NCBI GenBank assembly: GCA_003427395.1
Contig: BFEA01000550.1
Span: 4,240 to 32,226, forward strand
Direction: 5' to 3'
DNA length: 27,987 bases
Source: Chara braunii
Taxonomy: Eukaryota; Streptophyta; Charophyceae; Charales; Characeae
Of this stretch, positions 1 through 8,894 are shown in pieces; within the stretch, counting starts at the first letter, position 1, and every line of letters begins with the position of its first letter. A program made the translations under genes and the position numbers. The notes under the pieces are model-generated. The model searched no databases. It saw only the letters and a list, made by a program, of their open reading frames with translations, and was not told the origin of the DNA.

Positions 1-93
1 GGGGTCAGTATGCTAAGCCATCCTCGTTTATAGGCAGGTTAACTATACACACACACACAGTTTGATCCACCCACACACAGCGAGGGAGAGTAC

Positions 94-171
<78 letters not shown>

Positions 172-230
172 GATACTGCAAGCGAAAGTGAGAGGGGTCA
201 GTATGCTAAGCCATCCTCGTTTACAGGCAG
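1..230. repeat. 37-bp direct repeat pair flanking a GA microsatellite
   Basis: Positions 1-37 and 194-230 are the same 37-bp sequence with one mismatch (T31 versus C224). The copies are 193 bp apart, and the (GA)n tract lies between them. The first copy starts at the window edge, so the repeat may extend further left. A local duplication by slippage or unequal exchange around the microsatellite is likely; an assembly artefact at the tract is possible. Confidence 0.85.
93..167. repeat. (GA)n microsatellite
   Basis: An almost pure (AG/GA)n tract of about 75 bp. It is preceded by short (CA)n runs near 50-80. Apparent Arg-Glu open frames across it are artefacts of the dinucleotide. Confidence 0.98.
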
Positions 231-1042
231 CTGTGCTACATCAGCCCGGTCCCAATACGTACATACAAGAGGGTCAACTGCAGGACGGGTACAGGAAACA
301 GGAAGCCGACTCCTCGTCATACTAAAGGAAAGTGGTGAGGCCTTCGTTCCCCTAGAATGCAGTTCACCATGATGTTCTCCAGCACTGTAAACAGCAAGCC
401 ACCAAGCAGGCAAGCAGCAGCAAGATCACACTACACAAATATTTATCTCAAGAGTCATCGACTCTTCTTCCACCAGTATGTGGAAGGAGGGACCTTTTTG
501 CTTTCTGTTCATGAAAACAGCTACTTTTAACAAAAGCGGCACCAGAGAGAAGCTAACAGAAACCTAAAGATATCAGAAAAATACCATATAAAGGGTGGGT
601 CATCATTTCTCTTATGTTTTCAGGTTTATGATAACTGAGCATCGGTGAGAGATGAGGAACGAAGGTGCATGTGCAGTTCACCTTTTCACTTTTCAGTACA
701 TTTGACCATCAACAATCAAAATCAAATGAAAACATGTTAACTTTAATAAAGTCAGTTAAATGACTAGTGTCACCTGAACAAAATGTGCAATGAGTACCCG
801 ACAGTTATGGATTGGGCCTGCCACTTGCCCAGACAAATCCACACATATGGACAGACACCCTTCCTCAAGGTTCGACAACATATATCTCATTGATGCAACA
901 TTTTTTGTGGTCATGCATCTTTATTTCCTGAAAGTTCATTTATGCCAAAGCTTTACATGCAAACACTGTCGCACCTGTCCTTCGAGCACCAGGTGCAGAC
1001 GACCCTGAATAAATGAATGTTCTGTGGATTTATAGATAACTT
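231..1042. other. No gene recognised
   Basis: Unique-looking, moderately AT-rich sequence. The open frames are short and overlap on both strands without family similarity that I can name. I see no RNA gene, repeat or element end. Confidence 0.5.
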
Positions 1043-1321
1043 CAGAAATTTCACCCGTGGGATGCATGTCATGCAACAGTAACGAAAGGCCATTTTGTAG
1101 GCAAACAGGGACAAGAAGACCCAGCACCGCACACAATCCGAGATACACGGATTCACAAACTAAAAGCTTTTTTCATATGCCACATGGAGAGATTGAAGAG
1201 GCAACCATAGGTGCCGCCAGGCCCTTCGGTCTTAGTCCCCTACTATCACATAGATACCTTTCTACAGAAACTTCACCAGTGGGATGGATGGATGTCATCC
1301 AACAGTAACGGAAGGTCATTT
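1043..1321. repeat. Duplicated ~55-bp block, 222 bp apart
   Basis: Blocks 1043-1096 and 1265-1321 are diverged copies. The second has a 4-bp expansion (GGATGGATG against GGATG). Read on the minus strand, both encode similar peptides (AFRYCCMTCIP and TFRYCWMTSIHP), but the 4-bp difference shifts the frame after the shared part. This could be an old exon duplication or a simple local duplication. Confidence 0.7.
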
Positions 1322-1580
1322 CGTTGATAAACCGGGACAACGCGACTTGTCGGGTGCCGTCAAAGTCTGAAAATGGGTTTAGTGTTTCACCTGCACCTCC
1401 TATTGAGAGCGTAAGATTGGCTTTATCAACTTCTGCCAGTTCCGACTCCACATTAGGTGGCAGCTGTGACAAGCAAAGCAAACAATGTGCTGTTACTATA
1501 ATGTCAGCAACTTTGGTCGTCTGCTCAAACAGTATGCAGAAGCATATGGAACAGGGGATTGTTTCCCCTGCAGCAGCCAA
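1173..1580 (-). CDS. Hypothetical 135-codon open frame, possible coding exon
   Basis: I do not recognise this protein. The frame is open for 135 codons on the minus strand and its composition is not low-complexity. It has a cysteine- and hydrophobic-rich start (residues ~8-40, including IPCSICFCILFEQ) and then a Ser/Glu/Thr-containing middle. Residues ~88-106 contain TFRYCWMTSIHP, which recurs in a diverged copy at 1043-1096. No domain, signal peptide or start context supports a gene, and an overlapping plus-strand frame at 1324-1602 is also open. It may be an exon of a larger gene or chance. Confidence is low because gene-sized chance frames are expected in this window. Confidence 0.2.
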   Translation of the reverse strand: MAAAGETIPCSICFCILFEQTTKVADIIVTAHCLLCLSQLPPNVESELAEVDKANLTLSIGGAGETLNPFSDFDGTRQVALSRFINEMTFRYCWMTSIHPTGEVSVERYLCDSRGLRPKGLAAPMVASSISPCGI

Positions 1581-1925
1581 TTCCAGTTTACTTTCGTGGT
1601 GAAAAACAACTGCAAACTTGCAAAATGATGAGCAGTGCTTTCACTCTACCAGCCAACTGCAATCAAAGAAAGAAAGGACAAATGCAGGAGCAACTAGACC
1701 AACCATCCAGGACACAAACAAACAAACAAACAAAAAAAAAAAGAAGAGCAGCCACCTGCAACAGAACGAAGGAACAACAAATCAAGGATCAACTCCACCA
1801 CTGCAAAAAGGAACAAAGGAAAAAGAAAAAGGAAGAGCAAACTTTTGAGGAACAAGTGGACCCGCCGCAGCTACGCTCGAGGCCCTGTCAGTCATCACGT
1901 CATCCCATTGTTCCCTACTCTAATC
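1581..1925. other. A-rich low-complexity stretch
   Basis: Contains runs of A and AAC/AAG around 1665-1850, which produce lysine- and glutamine-rich open frames on the plus strand. No gene can be supported. Confidence 0.5.
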
Positions 1926-2075
1926 TCGCCTGTCTTGTCCTCGTCTAATGCCACGTTGTTAGCCTCACCGTCGTTATGCCCTCCTTCCCTTCCTTCATAG
2001 TTCTCGTCCTCCCCAAACCTGCATTCAACATGCCTATCTTCCCTCATCGTTCGTGCTCGTGGGCATGCGCGCGCA

Positions 2076-2106
<31 letters not shown>

Positions 2107-2280
2107 AGAGGAACCTGTCTTTCTCAGTGTCATAATGCCCTCCTTGAAGTTCCCTTCGTTCATGCCCATCTTGATTCATCGTTCCACTTTCATCGACCTC
2201 CGTTTGACATTGCCATGTTCTCCTATCAATCGGCATGCACATGACTGATTGTCGATTTTTTCTTTTTTTTGGCAGCAGGC
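1926..2280. repeat. R1 composite repeat, cluster A
   Basis: First of three clusters of a local repeat that I call R1. Recognisable modules are CCTGTCTTNCTCA..GTC.TAATGCCCTCC (near 2110 and, diverged, near 1965), CATGCCTATCTTCCCTC (near 2030) and the boundary module ATGCACATGACTGATTGTCG followed by a T-rich run and GGCAGCAG (2235-2277). The same modules recur at 4640-4930 and 5218-5492. Short GC and GA runs interrupt this cluster at 2063-2106. Confidence 0.75.
2063..2089. other. Alternating purine-pyrimidine tract, Z-DNA candidate
   Basis: Twenty-seven bases strictly alternate purine and pyrimidine, mostly GC steps, and run straight into a short (GA)n. Such tracts are classical Z-forming sequence; whether it matters here is unknown. 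Confidence 0.7.
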
Positions 2281-2345
2281 AATCTGTACGGGGGTGATTG
2301 TGGATTTCTTTTTTTTGGGGAGTGGCAGGCAATCTGTTCGGGGGT
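2276..2345. repeat. 50-bp tandem duplication
   Basis: CAGGCAATCTGTACGGGGGT (2276-2295) recurs 50 bp later as CAGGCAATCTGTTCGGGGGT (2326-2345). The intervening part ends in a T-run. This extends R1 cluster A. Confidence 0.85.
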
Positions 2346-2386
2346 GAAAAGATGGGCCAAAGGAGGAAGGCGGCAGCTTGGATAAA

Positions 2387-2388
<2 letters not shown>

Positions 2389-2459
<71 letters not shown>

Positions 2460-2460
2460 N

Positions 2461-2536
<76 letters not shown>
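2389..2536. repeat. (TG)n(GA)n compound microsatellite with an unresolved base
   Basis: A (TG)n tract of about 43 bp changes without a break into a (GA)n tract of about 105 bp. Position 2460 is N, so the GA length is not reliable and a contig join is possible here. Confidence 0.97.
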
Positions 2537-2539
<3 letters not shown>

Positions 2540-3167
2540 GCAATAGTGGACAACACGTGGGAGGCTTTAATTTCACAGAATACACATCCTGTCCATGGCA
2601 TGCGTCAAATACAGGCGACTACGATTCTACCTATATGCGCAGGTAATCTTTCCAGCCATTATCAACAGTATATATATACACCTTCGGCCCAAATACTTCT
2701 CTGTCCGGCTGAAACCCTAGTCCCTTCGTTCTCCTCATATCATCGTATGTTCATCACCGTTGATGACTTCTACCGTCCCGATGTTCTCTTGGTCGCGATA
2801 TGTCGAAAATTCTCTCCTCCGACAAAGGTCTGTGTCCAGGTAATATCTCCGGTTCCCTTCATTCCCTTGTACTTGTCCATCTGTCCTTGGAGTCCGTGTT
2901 GCGTTCGTGAAATTAGAATGTAGAATTTAGAATTCCAGATTTTTTAATTGTCTCACACTTCGTATGTATATGCTTTTGTGTGTTTGAGAATTTTCGCGTG
3001 ATGTGTCGTTTTAAATCCTTCGATGGAATATCATGAGATAAAAAAGGATTGCAATTTTGTATTAAGTCGATACGGTTCCAAGACACGCATAATACTTCCA
3101 TGTCTTTTTGCGACTGCTTGGTGGTTATATCCCCTGTTGTTCGCATATGATTTTATATGCGTGATTT
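2537..3167. other. No gene recognised
   Basis: AT-rich, T-biased sequence. Short frames exist on both strands but none resembles a known family. A weak echo of the following 235-bp repeat (GAGAATTTTCGCG near 2990) may be a third, badly decayed copy. Confidence 0.45.
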
Positions 3168-3640
3168 AGGAATTTTCGTTCGGCACAACGTCGCCTTGTT
3201 GATTTTATTTTTCATCAGAAATTCAAAGTGGTTTTATATTTCGATTCATCTTGCCAAGTCCCTTTCATTTTTTGATGTTTTCTGTCTTCCGTTTTCTAAA
3301 TTGGAAGAGGACCTTACGCACTGTGTTGTCTTGACAATTTCTGAGAAAGGCCACAGTTGCCGAACCTATTGTCTTACACGGGAATCTGACCTGTTGTTTT
3401 TTTTGAGGAATTTTCTTCGGCAGAAGGTCGACATGTTGATTTATCTTTTGATGGACATTCCAATTCATTTTTGCCCTTATGCTAAGTACCTTTGATTTTG
3501 CCAATTTTTTCTGTCTTTCATTTCCAGAAATTCAAGAAAGATTTTACGCATTGTGTCGTCTTTACAATTTCTGATAAAGGCCAGGATCGTCGAACGTGGT
3601 GTTCCACTATAGTTCCGTACAATATAATTCCATTACGGTG
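3168..3640. repeat. Diverged ~235-bp tandem repeat, two copies
   Basis: Copy 1 (~3168-3405) and copy 2 (~3406-3640) share ordered blocks: AGGAATTTTC (3168 and 3406), a TTGATTTAT-like block, AATTCAT..TTGCC, TTTCTGTCTT, TTACGCA.TGTGT (3314 and 3544), then CAATTTCTGA.AAAGGCCA. The offset falls from 238 to 230 bp along the unit because of small indels. No coding signal accompanies it. Confidence 0.8.
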
Positions 3641-3748
3641 GGTAAATCGCGTATGTCATATGTGTTTGCTACCATTCTGTGAAATGCGTCACTGATTGTT
3701 AACATCTTGGTGTTCACAGAACCGACGCTCCTGGAATGACGTTTAGAC

Positions 3749-3750
<2 letters not shown>

Positions 3751-3821
<71 letters not shown>
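3751..3821. repeat. (GA)n microsatellite
   Basis: A pure GA tract of 71 bp, ending about 15 bp from the inferred 3' end of the minus-strand solo LTR. Confidence 0.98.
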
Positions 3822-3824
<3 letters not shown>

Positions 3825-3835
3825 TCCCTCGCCGA

Positions 3836-4526
3836 TGTCCAATCAACGTCTGCCTCAAGAATGTCCGATCAGATCCTAGGCCTTCTGCCTGTAGTAACCC
3901 CTGCCTGTATCCTTTACCTGTAACATCTCTCTCACTCTCTCGTATTTGATGATGAAGAAGAAGAAGAAGGAGAGGAGGAAGGAGGAGAGAGGGAGACGAG
4001 ACGGACGTCCTCCTCGCTGCCTCACCTGCAGGTAACTGCTGCCGTACTGATAAGTTCGCCACTACAGGTATGGCCTCTGCCTCTCTGCCTTCCGGTGCTC
4101 AGCCTCCAGCTCGGGAGGGCAGCGCTGAATCCGGCAGCGTGTCACTCGAGAAGTGAGCTACTCCAACCGTCCCCAGCCCAGCCTCAGCCCAGCTATAAGT
4201 AGCTCTGGGCCTGCTGGGCGTCCTCAGGTACTGGCCTGAAAACGACCTACTTGGTCTGGGCCCCTACCGGGTGTCCAGACCGCGCTGCTGATGCAGCGAG
4301 GCGCCAAAATGCGGCTGGCCTCAAAAAGGCCTCGTCCTTGTGTACCTGGCCCAAGGCGTCGCCTTGGGACCTGCAGTCCGAAATGACGTCCAAATGGACA
4401 ACTGCCGGTGCCGACGGCCAAGAGGCCGCCATGGGCCTCCAGGGTGCGCGCTGGATGGCGCGTGGCCTGGGGGCCTCTTAGCAACCGTCGGCCCCCTCAA
4501 ACGGGGCCCGTGTGCAGGCGCAGCAT

Positions 4527-4532
<6 letters not shown>
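3836..4532 (-). mobile_element. Probable solo LTR of a Ty3/gypsy-like element
   Basis: Read on the minus strand, it starts TGTTACATGCTGCGCCTGCA followed by CACGGGCCCC. This resembles the start of the complete LTRs at 23851 and 27295 (TGTGGCATACTACGCACCAC, then ACGGGCCC). It then runs GC-rich, has a TATA-like TATAGCTGGGCT near 4180-4195, and ends with CT-rich and GTTACCTG-like strings as those LTRs do. The inferred TG..CA ends give about 697 bp. No internal domain lies beside it, hence solo. A (GAA)n run (about 3954-3970) lies inside. The ends are approximate. It could instead be the LTR of an element lost by deletion. Confidence 0.6.

Positions 4533-4610
<78 letters not shown>
4530..4610. repeat. 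(AC)n(GA)n compound microsatellite
   Basis: An AC tract of about 29 bp is followed directly by GA for 52 bp. Its left edge coincides with the inferred 5' end of the solo LTR. Confidence 0.97.
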
Positions 4611-4611
<1 letters not shown>

Positions 4612-4639
4612 GATCATGATTGCCTCCCATCGGTTTGGC

Positions 4640-4930
4640 TTTTCTCCCTGTCTTCGTAGCGGTCGTCATGCCCACCCTGTCACTGCTCCCGGCCCATCAT
4701 TCACCCTCATCAACCTGTGTTCGACATGCCCATCTTCCCTCGACATTCCCCGATGGATCGTGGTCACCATGCACATCAGTACCAGTAACCATTGATTTTT
4801 AATTTTTTCGCAGCACTTTCCTCGCCGTTCCCCGAACCTGTCTTCCTCACGGTTGTCATGCCCGTCTTCCCTTCTTTCATGCTCATCTTCTCTCGTCGCT
4901 CCCCGATCCATCGTGATCGACAGCCAGCAG
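4640..4930. repeat. R1 composite repeat, cluster B
   Basis: Carries the same modules as cluster A in a different order: CCCTGTCTTCGTAGCGGTCG..ATGCCC (~4648), TTCGACATGCCCATCTTCCC (~4720), ATGCACATCAGTACC..CATTGATTTTT..GCAGCA (~4768-4815), CCTGTCTTCCTCACGGTTGT (~4838) and CTCATCTTCTCTCGTCGCTC (~4882). The CTCG(C/T)CG(T/C)TCCCC strings at 4821 and 4892 are 71 bp apart. Minus-strand frames read as Arg/Glu/Asp/Gly/His-rich peptides, most likely without meaning. Confidence 0.75.
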
Positions 4931-4973
4931 AATGGATAAGAGAGAGAGATCCACTACGTCGACATGCAGAAAA

Positions 4974-5088
4974 TTAAAAAAAAACATGGTGGTGTATCTT
5001 CCCATCTTCTCTCATTTTGCACTCACGTACACTATTCCAACATGCACAAAAGACAAAAAAATATGGCGTTGTATCTTCCCATCTTGCA
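4974..5088. repeat. ~77-bp tandem duplication
   Basis: An A-run followed by ACATGGTGGTGTATCTTCCC (~4983) recurs 77-78 bp later as an A-run with ATATGGCGTTGTATCTTCCC (~5060). Only two copies are seen. It sits between R1 clusters B and C. Confidence 0.7.
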
Positions 5089-5120
5089 GGGTAAGATTCA
5101 TTCTCATTTTTTTGGAATAA

Positions 5121-5211
5121 AAGAAAGAAAGGGAGGAGGGAGAGAGGGAGGCAGGGAGGAGGAGGGGGGGAGGGGGGGAGTGAGGGAGGGGGGGAGTGAG
5201 AGAGAGAGAGA
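5121..5211 (+). other. Purine tract with a G-quadruplex motif
   Basis: About 90 bases are nearly all purine. Within it, 5164-5194 has four G-runs (7, 7, 3 and 7 G) separated by 1, 5 and 1 bases, which satisfies the usual G-quadruplex pattern. The uninterrupted purine strand could also form triplex DNA. It ends in a short (GA)n. Confidence 0.8.
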
Positions 5212-5217
5212 ACAATG

Positions 5218-5492
5218 GGGAATGATTGTGATCTGTATGCACATGACCGATTGTCGATTTTTATTTTTTTTTGGCAGCAGACCTGTCTTCTTCATGGTCG
5301 CCATGCCCTCCTTCCCTCCCTCCCATCGTTCTCCTCCTCCCCGTTGTTGCTCCCGTCCCATCATTGCCCTTCACGAGCCTGCCTTCGACATGCCAATCTT
5401 CCCTCGTCGTTCCGCTAACCTATCTTCCTCATGGTTGTGATGCCCTCCTTCCCCACTTTCATGCCCATCTTCTCTCGTTGTTCCCCGATCGA
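5218..5492. repeat. R1 composite repeat, cluster C
   Basis: Starts with the boundary module ATGCACATGACCGATTGTCG, a T-run and GGCAGCAG (5237-5281), almost identical to 2235-2277. It continues with ACCTGTCTTCTTCATGGTCG..CATGCCCTCC (~5281), CTTCGACATGCCAATCTTCC (~5383), then ATCTTCCTCATGGTTGTGAT (~5421) and CATGCCCATCTTCTCTCGTT (~5460). The CTCGT(C/T)GTTCC strings at 5403 and 5473 are 70 bp apart. This is the most complete copy. Confidence 0.78.
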
Positions 5493-5614
5493 AAGGAACT
5501 GTATTCGACTGCATGCGACTATCGGGCGTTGAACGCACACGTGGCACTACTCGGCTTGCACACGCCGGCACATATGGCATCTACGTGCACATCCACAGCA
5601 ACTCTCCGCTTGCA

Positions 5615-5730
5615 CGCATCTGCATCCCCGATCACGTCGACATGCAACTGAAAGCTCCCACCCACACGAACACGCATCTGTGTCCCCAATCGGGCCGACA
5701 TGCAAATGAAATCTCACGCCCACGTGAACA
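5615..5730. repeat. 58-bp tandem duplication
   Basis: Units 5615-5672 and 5673-5730 share CGCATCTG, TCCCC.ATC, CGACATGCAA.TGAAA and CCCAC..GAA in register. Nearby text (5580-5615) is similar in style but not a clear third unit. Confidence 0.8.
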
Positions 5731-6115
5731 TAGTGCTCATCTACGGACTGGAACCTTCACCCCCGCCTCCCCGCCGCAAACACGAATATCCCGTCCCAGC
5801 CCTGCGATGCAAGGGCCGTGCACCATTCCGATTTCGCGAGCCTTCCGGATCAAAGGACCCGCGCGGTTCCGGCTTCCAGACCCTTCTGCACGCAAAAAAA
5901 TAAAAAACAAAAAAAGTGATCCTCTCCAGATTCGTTCCCTTTTTGGCATATTTGACGGGTGAAGCTGTTCGAGATGCCCCTACCAAACCCATCGCTCCCC
6001 GCCGGTCACACACTTCCCCCAGTCCCTCGTGTCCCTTTGGTACCGCCTTCCCACCGATGCTTTCTGGGCAAGAGGCCAGTGCTGAGGAATGTGAAAAGCA
6101 ACAACATTGGCCTTC
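5731..6115. other. No gene recognised
   Basis: C-rich sequence with several overlapping short frames on both strands and an A-run at 5894-5915. Nothing can be assigned. Confidence 0.45.
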
Positions 6116-6661
6116 TTACTCTTTCCTTAGCAGCTGCTTGGCAGCAATTGCCGCTGCTCCCTTCACTGCCAAATAACTTATGAGCATCTCCCGAGGCACC
6201 AAGGCCACCTCACTATGAAGTGTTACCTCGCCCCAGCCCTCATCCCATTTCCTAGTTTTGGTGAAGTTCGGTGCACATGCAAAACACTGTCGACTTTTCA
6301 AGCCAATTTCCCATTCATATGCAGACCTAGCTAGCAACTTGTTGGAGCCCAAAAAAACAAGGTACATGATTACAAGGTACTTCAACTCATTCTCAACACG
6401 GGAACAGAAGATGGCCACAATAGTTGCCACTGTGCCCATGATACTTGCAAATTCTTATTCAGATGCCTCGGTCCCTTTCACGCTCATCACCCTGCATGGG
6501 GAGCTAAAAGGGTCTGGGTATCCAACTGACATGGTGCTAACCGCCGTTTGTAAAGTCTGCGAAAAAGTAAGACCCTTGTGGAAATGGCCCTCAAATTTGA
6601 GGCCTGCTACAGGGAGCAGAAGGATAAATAAGCAGGAAAAAATAATCGTACCTGAGATCAT
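6116..6661 (-). pseudogene. Hypothetical gene-like region with one in-frame stop
   Basis: I do not recognise the protein. One minus-strand frame is open from an ATG at 6661 to a stop at 6116, interrupted only by TAA at about 6457, for roughly 180 codons. The downstream part (6439-6116) starts MGTVATIVAIFCS, has a hydrophobic stretch (YLVIMYLVFLG, ~residues 22-32) and ends AAAIAAKQLLRKE; it contains CFACAP and KTRKWDEGWGEV. The hydrophobic N-terminus MISGTIIFSCLFILLLPVAG could be read as a signal peptide. However, its DNA is also a good intron tail: TCAG|GTACGA at 6651 and a pyrimidine-rich run ending CTGTAG|CAGG at 6607 would define a 45-nt intron. It is either a decayed gene or one whose exons I have drawn wrongly. 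Confidence 0.3.
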
Positions 6662-7223
6662 GGTCAGGACCAGTGGGAATATTTTTTCGAGGCCTTCAGA
6701 AGGAAATCATCGACACACCTCCAAGGAGATTTCTGAAGATTTGTAACAACAATGATGACGTGCAAGTTTCCAGACTGATTGCAAAGCCTCGAACAGAATG
6801 GGATCACACAATGCGATCTCCAAAGGTGTATGAGCCTAGTCGATGCCCTTGAAGAAATGTGTGATGTCTTTTTGAATACTTCTTTTAAGTTCTTTATTGA
6901 TTTACTTGCGAATTCTATAGGCATGTAATGAACCCAGACTCGTTGAGAAGCCCGTTAGCAATGCAATATAAGGCATTCTCCAATATCAATTACAAGTCCA
7001 TATCTCGATCAAATGCACAACTCAAGAAGAGCATGAGAAGAGCGAGAGAGAGGAGAGAAAAGACAGAAAGGAGGAGGAGAGTCACAACGATAATCAATAG
7101 TACATGTATGTCTCTCTTTCTCTCCCACTTCCACTTCCGGCTTCTCCCCTATAGCCACCTCAGCATTGTATGTTCCCTCTTATGTCCTCTGATTTAATCA
7201 CTTGTGCAGATCATTACAGGGCA
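6662..7223. other. No gene recognised
   Basis: Mixed-composition sequence. A minus-strand frame at 6664-6924 lies upstream of the gene-like region and could hold a further exon, but its sequence matches nothing that I know. A purine-rich AGAGAGAG..GGAGGAG stretch lies at about 7028-7082. Confidence 0.4.
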
Positions 7224-7265
7224 CCCATCCTCCCTCCACTTCAGCAATGAAGTATGGAGGATGGG
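7224..7265 (+). other. Strong hairpin with a GCAA loop
   Basis: CCCATCCTCC (7224-7233) pairs with GGAGGATGGG (7256-7265), and inside it ACTTCA (7238-7243) pairs with TGAAGT (7248-7253). The closing tetraloop is GCAA, a GNRA loop. An asymmetric internal loop (CTCC opposite AT) separates the two helices. It reads as a possible structured RNA element. It lies 54 nt upstream of a consensus splice donor. Confidence 0.7.
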
Positions 7266-7318
7266 GCTGCACTTCCTCACTTTCGTGGAGACCAGCAGCA
7301 GACCACACGTGTCGTCGC

Positions 7319-7327
7319 CAGGTAAGT
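7319..7327 (+). promoter_or_regulatory. Consensus 5' splice-site sequence
   Basis: CAG|GTAAGT matches the plant donor consensus exactly. I cannot pair it with an acceptor or a coding exon, so it only suggests that this area is or was transcribed. Similar strings (GAG|GTAAGC) occur at 12082-12089. Confidence 0.35.
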
Positions 7328-8890
7328 CCAAGTAAGCTTCCCCACATCTCCCGTCAGTTTCACAGCCCTGATCCTCCTCCTTTCGTCGTCGCTCCGACCG
7401 AGTGCGCCAGCCATACCTCTCACGAACCCGTACGCCACGATAGGGCCACGCGAGGTTCAACTTACCTGCACCTGCGGGAGTTGTCGCCATCCCTTAGGTG
7501 GGCATATCCCCACCGAGCTACTAAACCAGGTACGAAAGCTAACCAGCTGCAATCGCAGCGGTGGTCCAGCCGAGGGTGTTTCTCGTATGTTGTAGCATAG
7601 GGGGTACTAGCGGCCCCACGCCTTTATCAGACCCGTACGCGAATCGACGCACTGGGGGGCTGAAATCCCACGCGCGACTCGACATCGGTTGACTAGGACG
7701 CATCCTTCTTACCACGTGTTACACCACGCCAAAACAAAAAGTGAGATCACTCACACAAAACAAAACACTTGTAGTCCCTTTAGTATCCAACCCATAACCT
7801 TTTGACACGAAAATCAGTTGAGCGTTGGGCTCGAGACTCAAAATAAATATCGCGCGAATGCAAGCTTACTCATATCGACTGGCCATGCATGTATACACAA
7901 GCAGTCGCAACAACGGAGTACTATGTAGTACCCATAATCGTGTGGCCCTCAATGATCTTGAGGGTCACATTCGACACTCAAGCGTCGGTTGATACGCGAC
8001 TTTAGGGTTAATCTCTCGATGCTAGACAACCGCCAAGGCGAATGGGAACCACACCCTCTTTTGCACCCTGCAGAGAGTGGGTGGTGGACAAGTCCAAAAC
8101 AATCGTGGCTGTCGACGTTTATGGCCTTGGAAACGAGCTCCATCATCTAGGGCCTAGAGTAAAGTGAAGGGGTTTGACTTTGACGGCTTCCACGAACTTC
8201 AACATCCAACTATAAAAATTACCAAACAAAATCACTCAGTAAATAAACAGGCATCCCAACACTCATATTAAATCAGAACTCGAGATAAAATAAAAGAGGG
8301 GAAGATAAACACATCAGGTATGCAAATCGTGTGACACAAGGTTGTCATTCTCACTGCCTCCAAAGTAAGGCTCGTTCACAAGCTCCAACACACTAACCTG
8401 CATAAGAATCAGACACATACAAGAGTCTCATTGTCATACACCAATGTGGTCAACTTTATTGTTCCCTTTAACTCACACCACGCCTCACACACTCGAGGCC
8501 CAACCATTGTCAAACTTTTCATAAAAACCCATCAGTTCTTCATAATAGTCATTAAAAGAAGTCTGGTTAAAACCCTCAAAGGAACGTATCAAATCTCAAG
8601 GCTAAGGCATCAAGTTGAGGTACAAGTGTAAGCAAAGTTGTATCGTGAGCCAGTAAGTCGGCAATCAACCAACCAACATGCTACCAGTGATAACAAAAGA
8701 TGATCCTCGTGAGATCAAGCTGAGACTTAATCAAATTTGGAATCGAAATGACGAATAAGGACCTATAACAGAGCGCAGGCCAAATCCCAATATTAAATAT
8801 TAAACGTATGAAGAAGAAATCCCCATATCACACCCCACTCAAACTCTCATAGGATTAAACTATAAATCACTTTCTCAATGAACCTTAAAG
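7328..8890. other. No gene recognised; composition becomes A/C-rich
   Basis: From about 7700 the plus strand becomes rich in A and C and poor in G, with no long frame. This composition continues through the repeat arrays to about 10.5 kb, so 7.7-10.5 kb may be one element or one long non-coding transcription unit. No LTR ends are visible. Confidence 0.45.
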
Positions 8891-8894
8891 AATA

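Noticed and set aside
62-325. Long Arg-Glu repeat open frames over (GA)n tracts (also near 2378, 4340 and their Leu-Ser complements)
   Set aside because: They are the direct translation of dinucleotide repeats and have no other coding evidence.
3836-4532. Host gene from GC-rich open frames at 4224-4484 and 4340-4795
   Set aside because: The sequence resembles the LTRs at 23851 and 27295, and the frames overlap on both strands without family similarity.
6607-6661. Signal peptide MISGTIIFSCLFILLLPVAG
   Set aside because: The same bases form a pyrimidine-rich intron end with a CTGTAG acceptor, so hydrophobicity may only reflect T-rich intron sequence.
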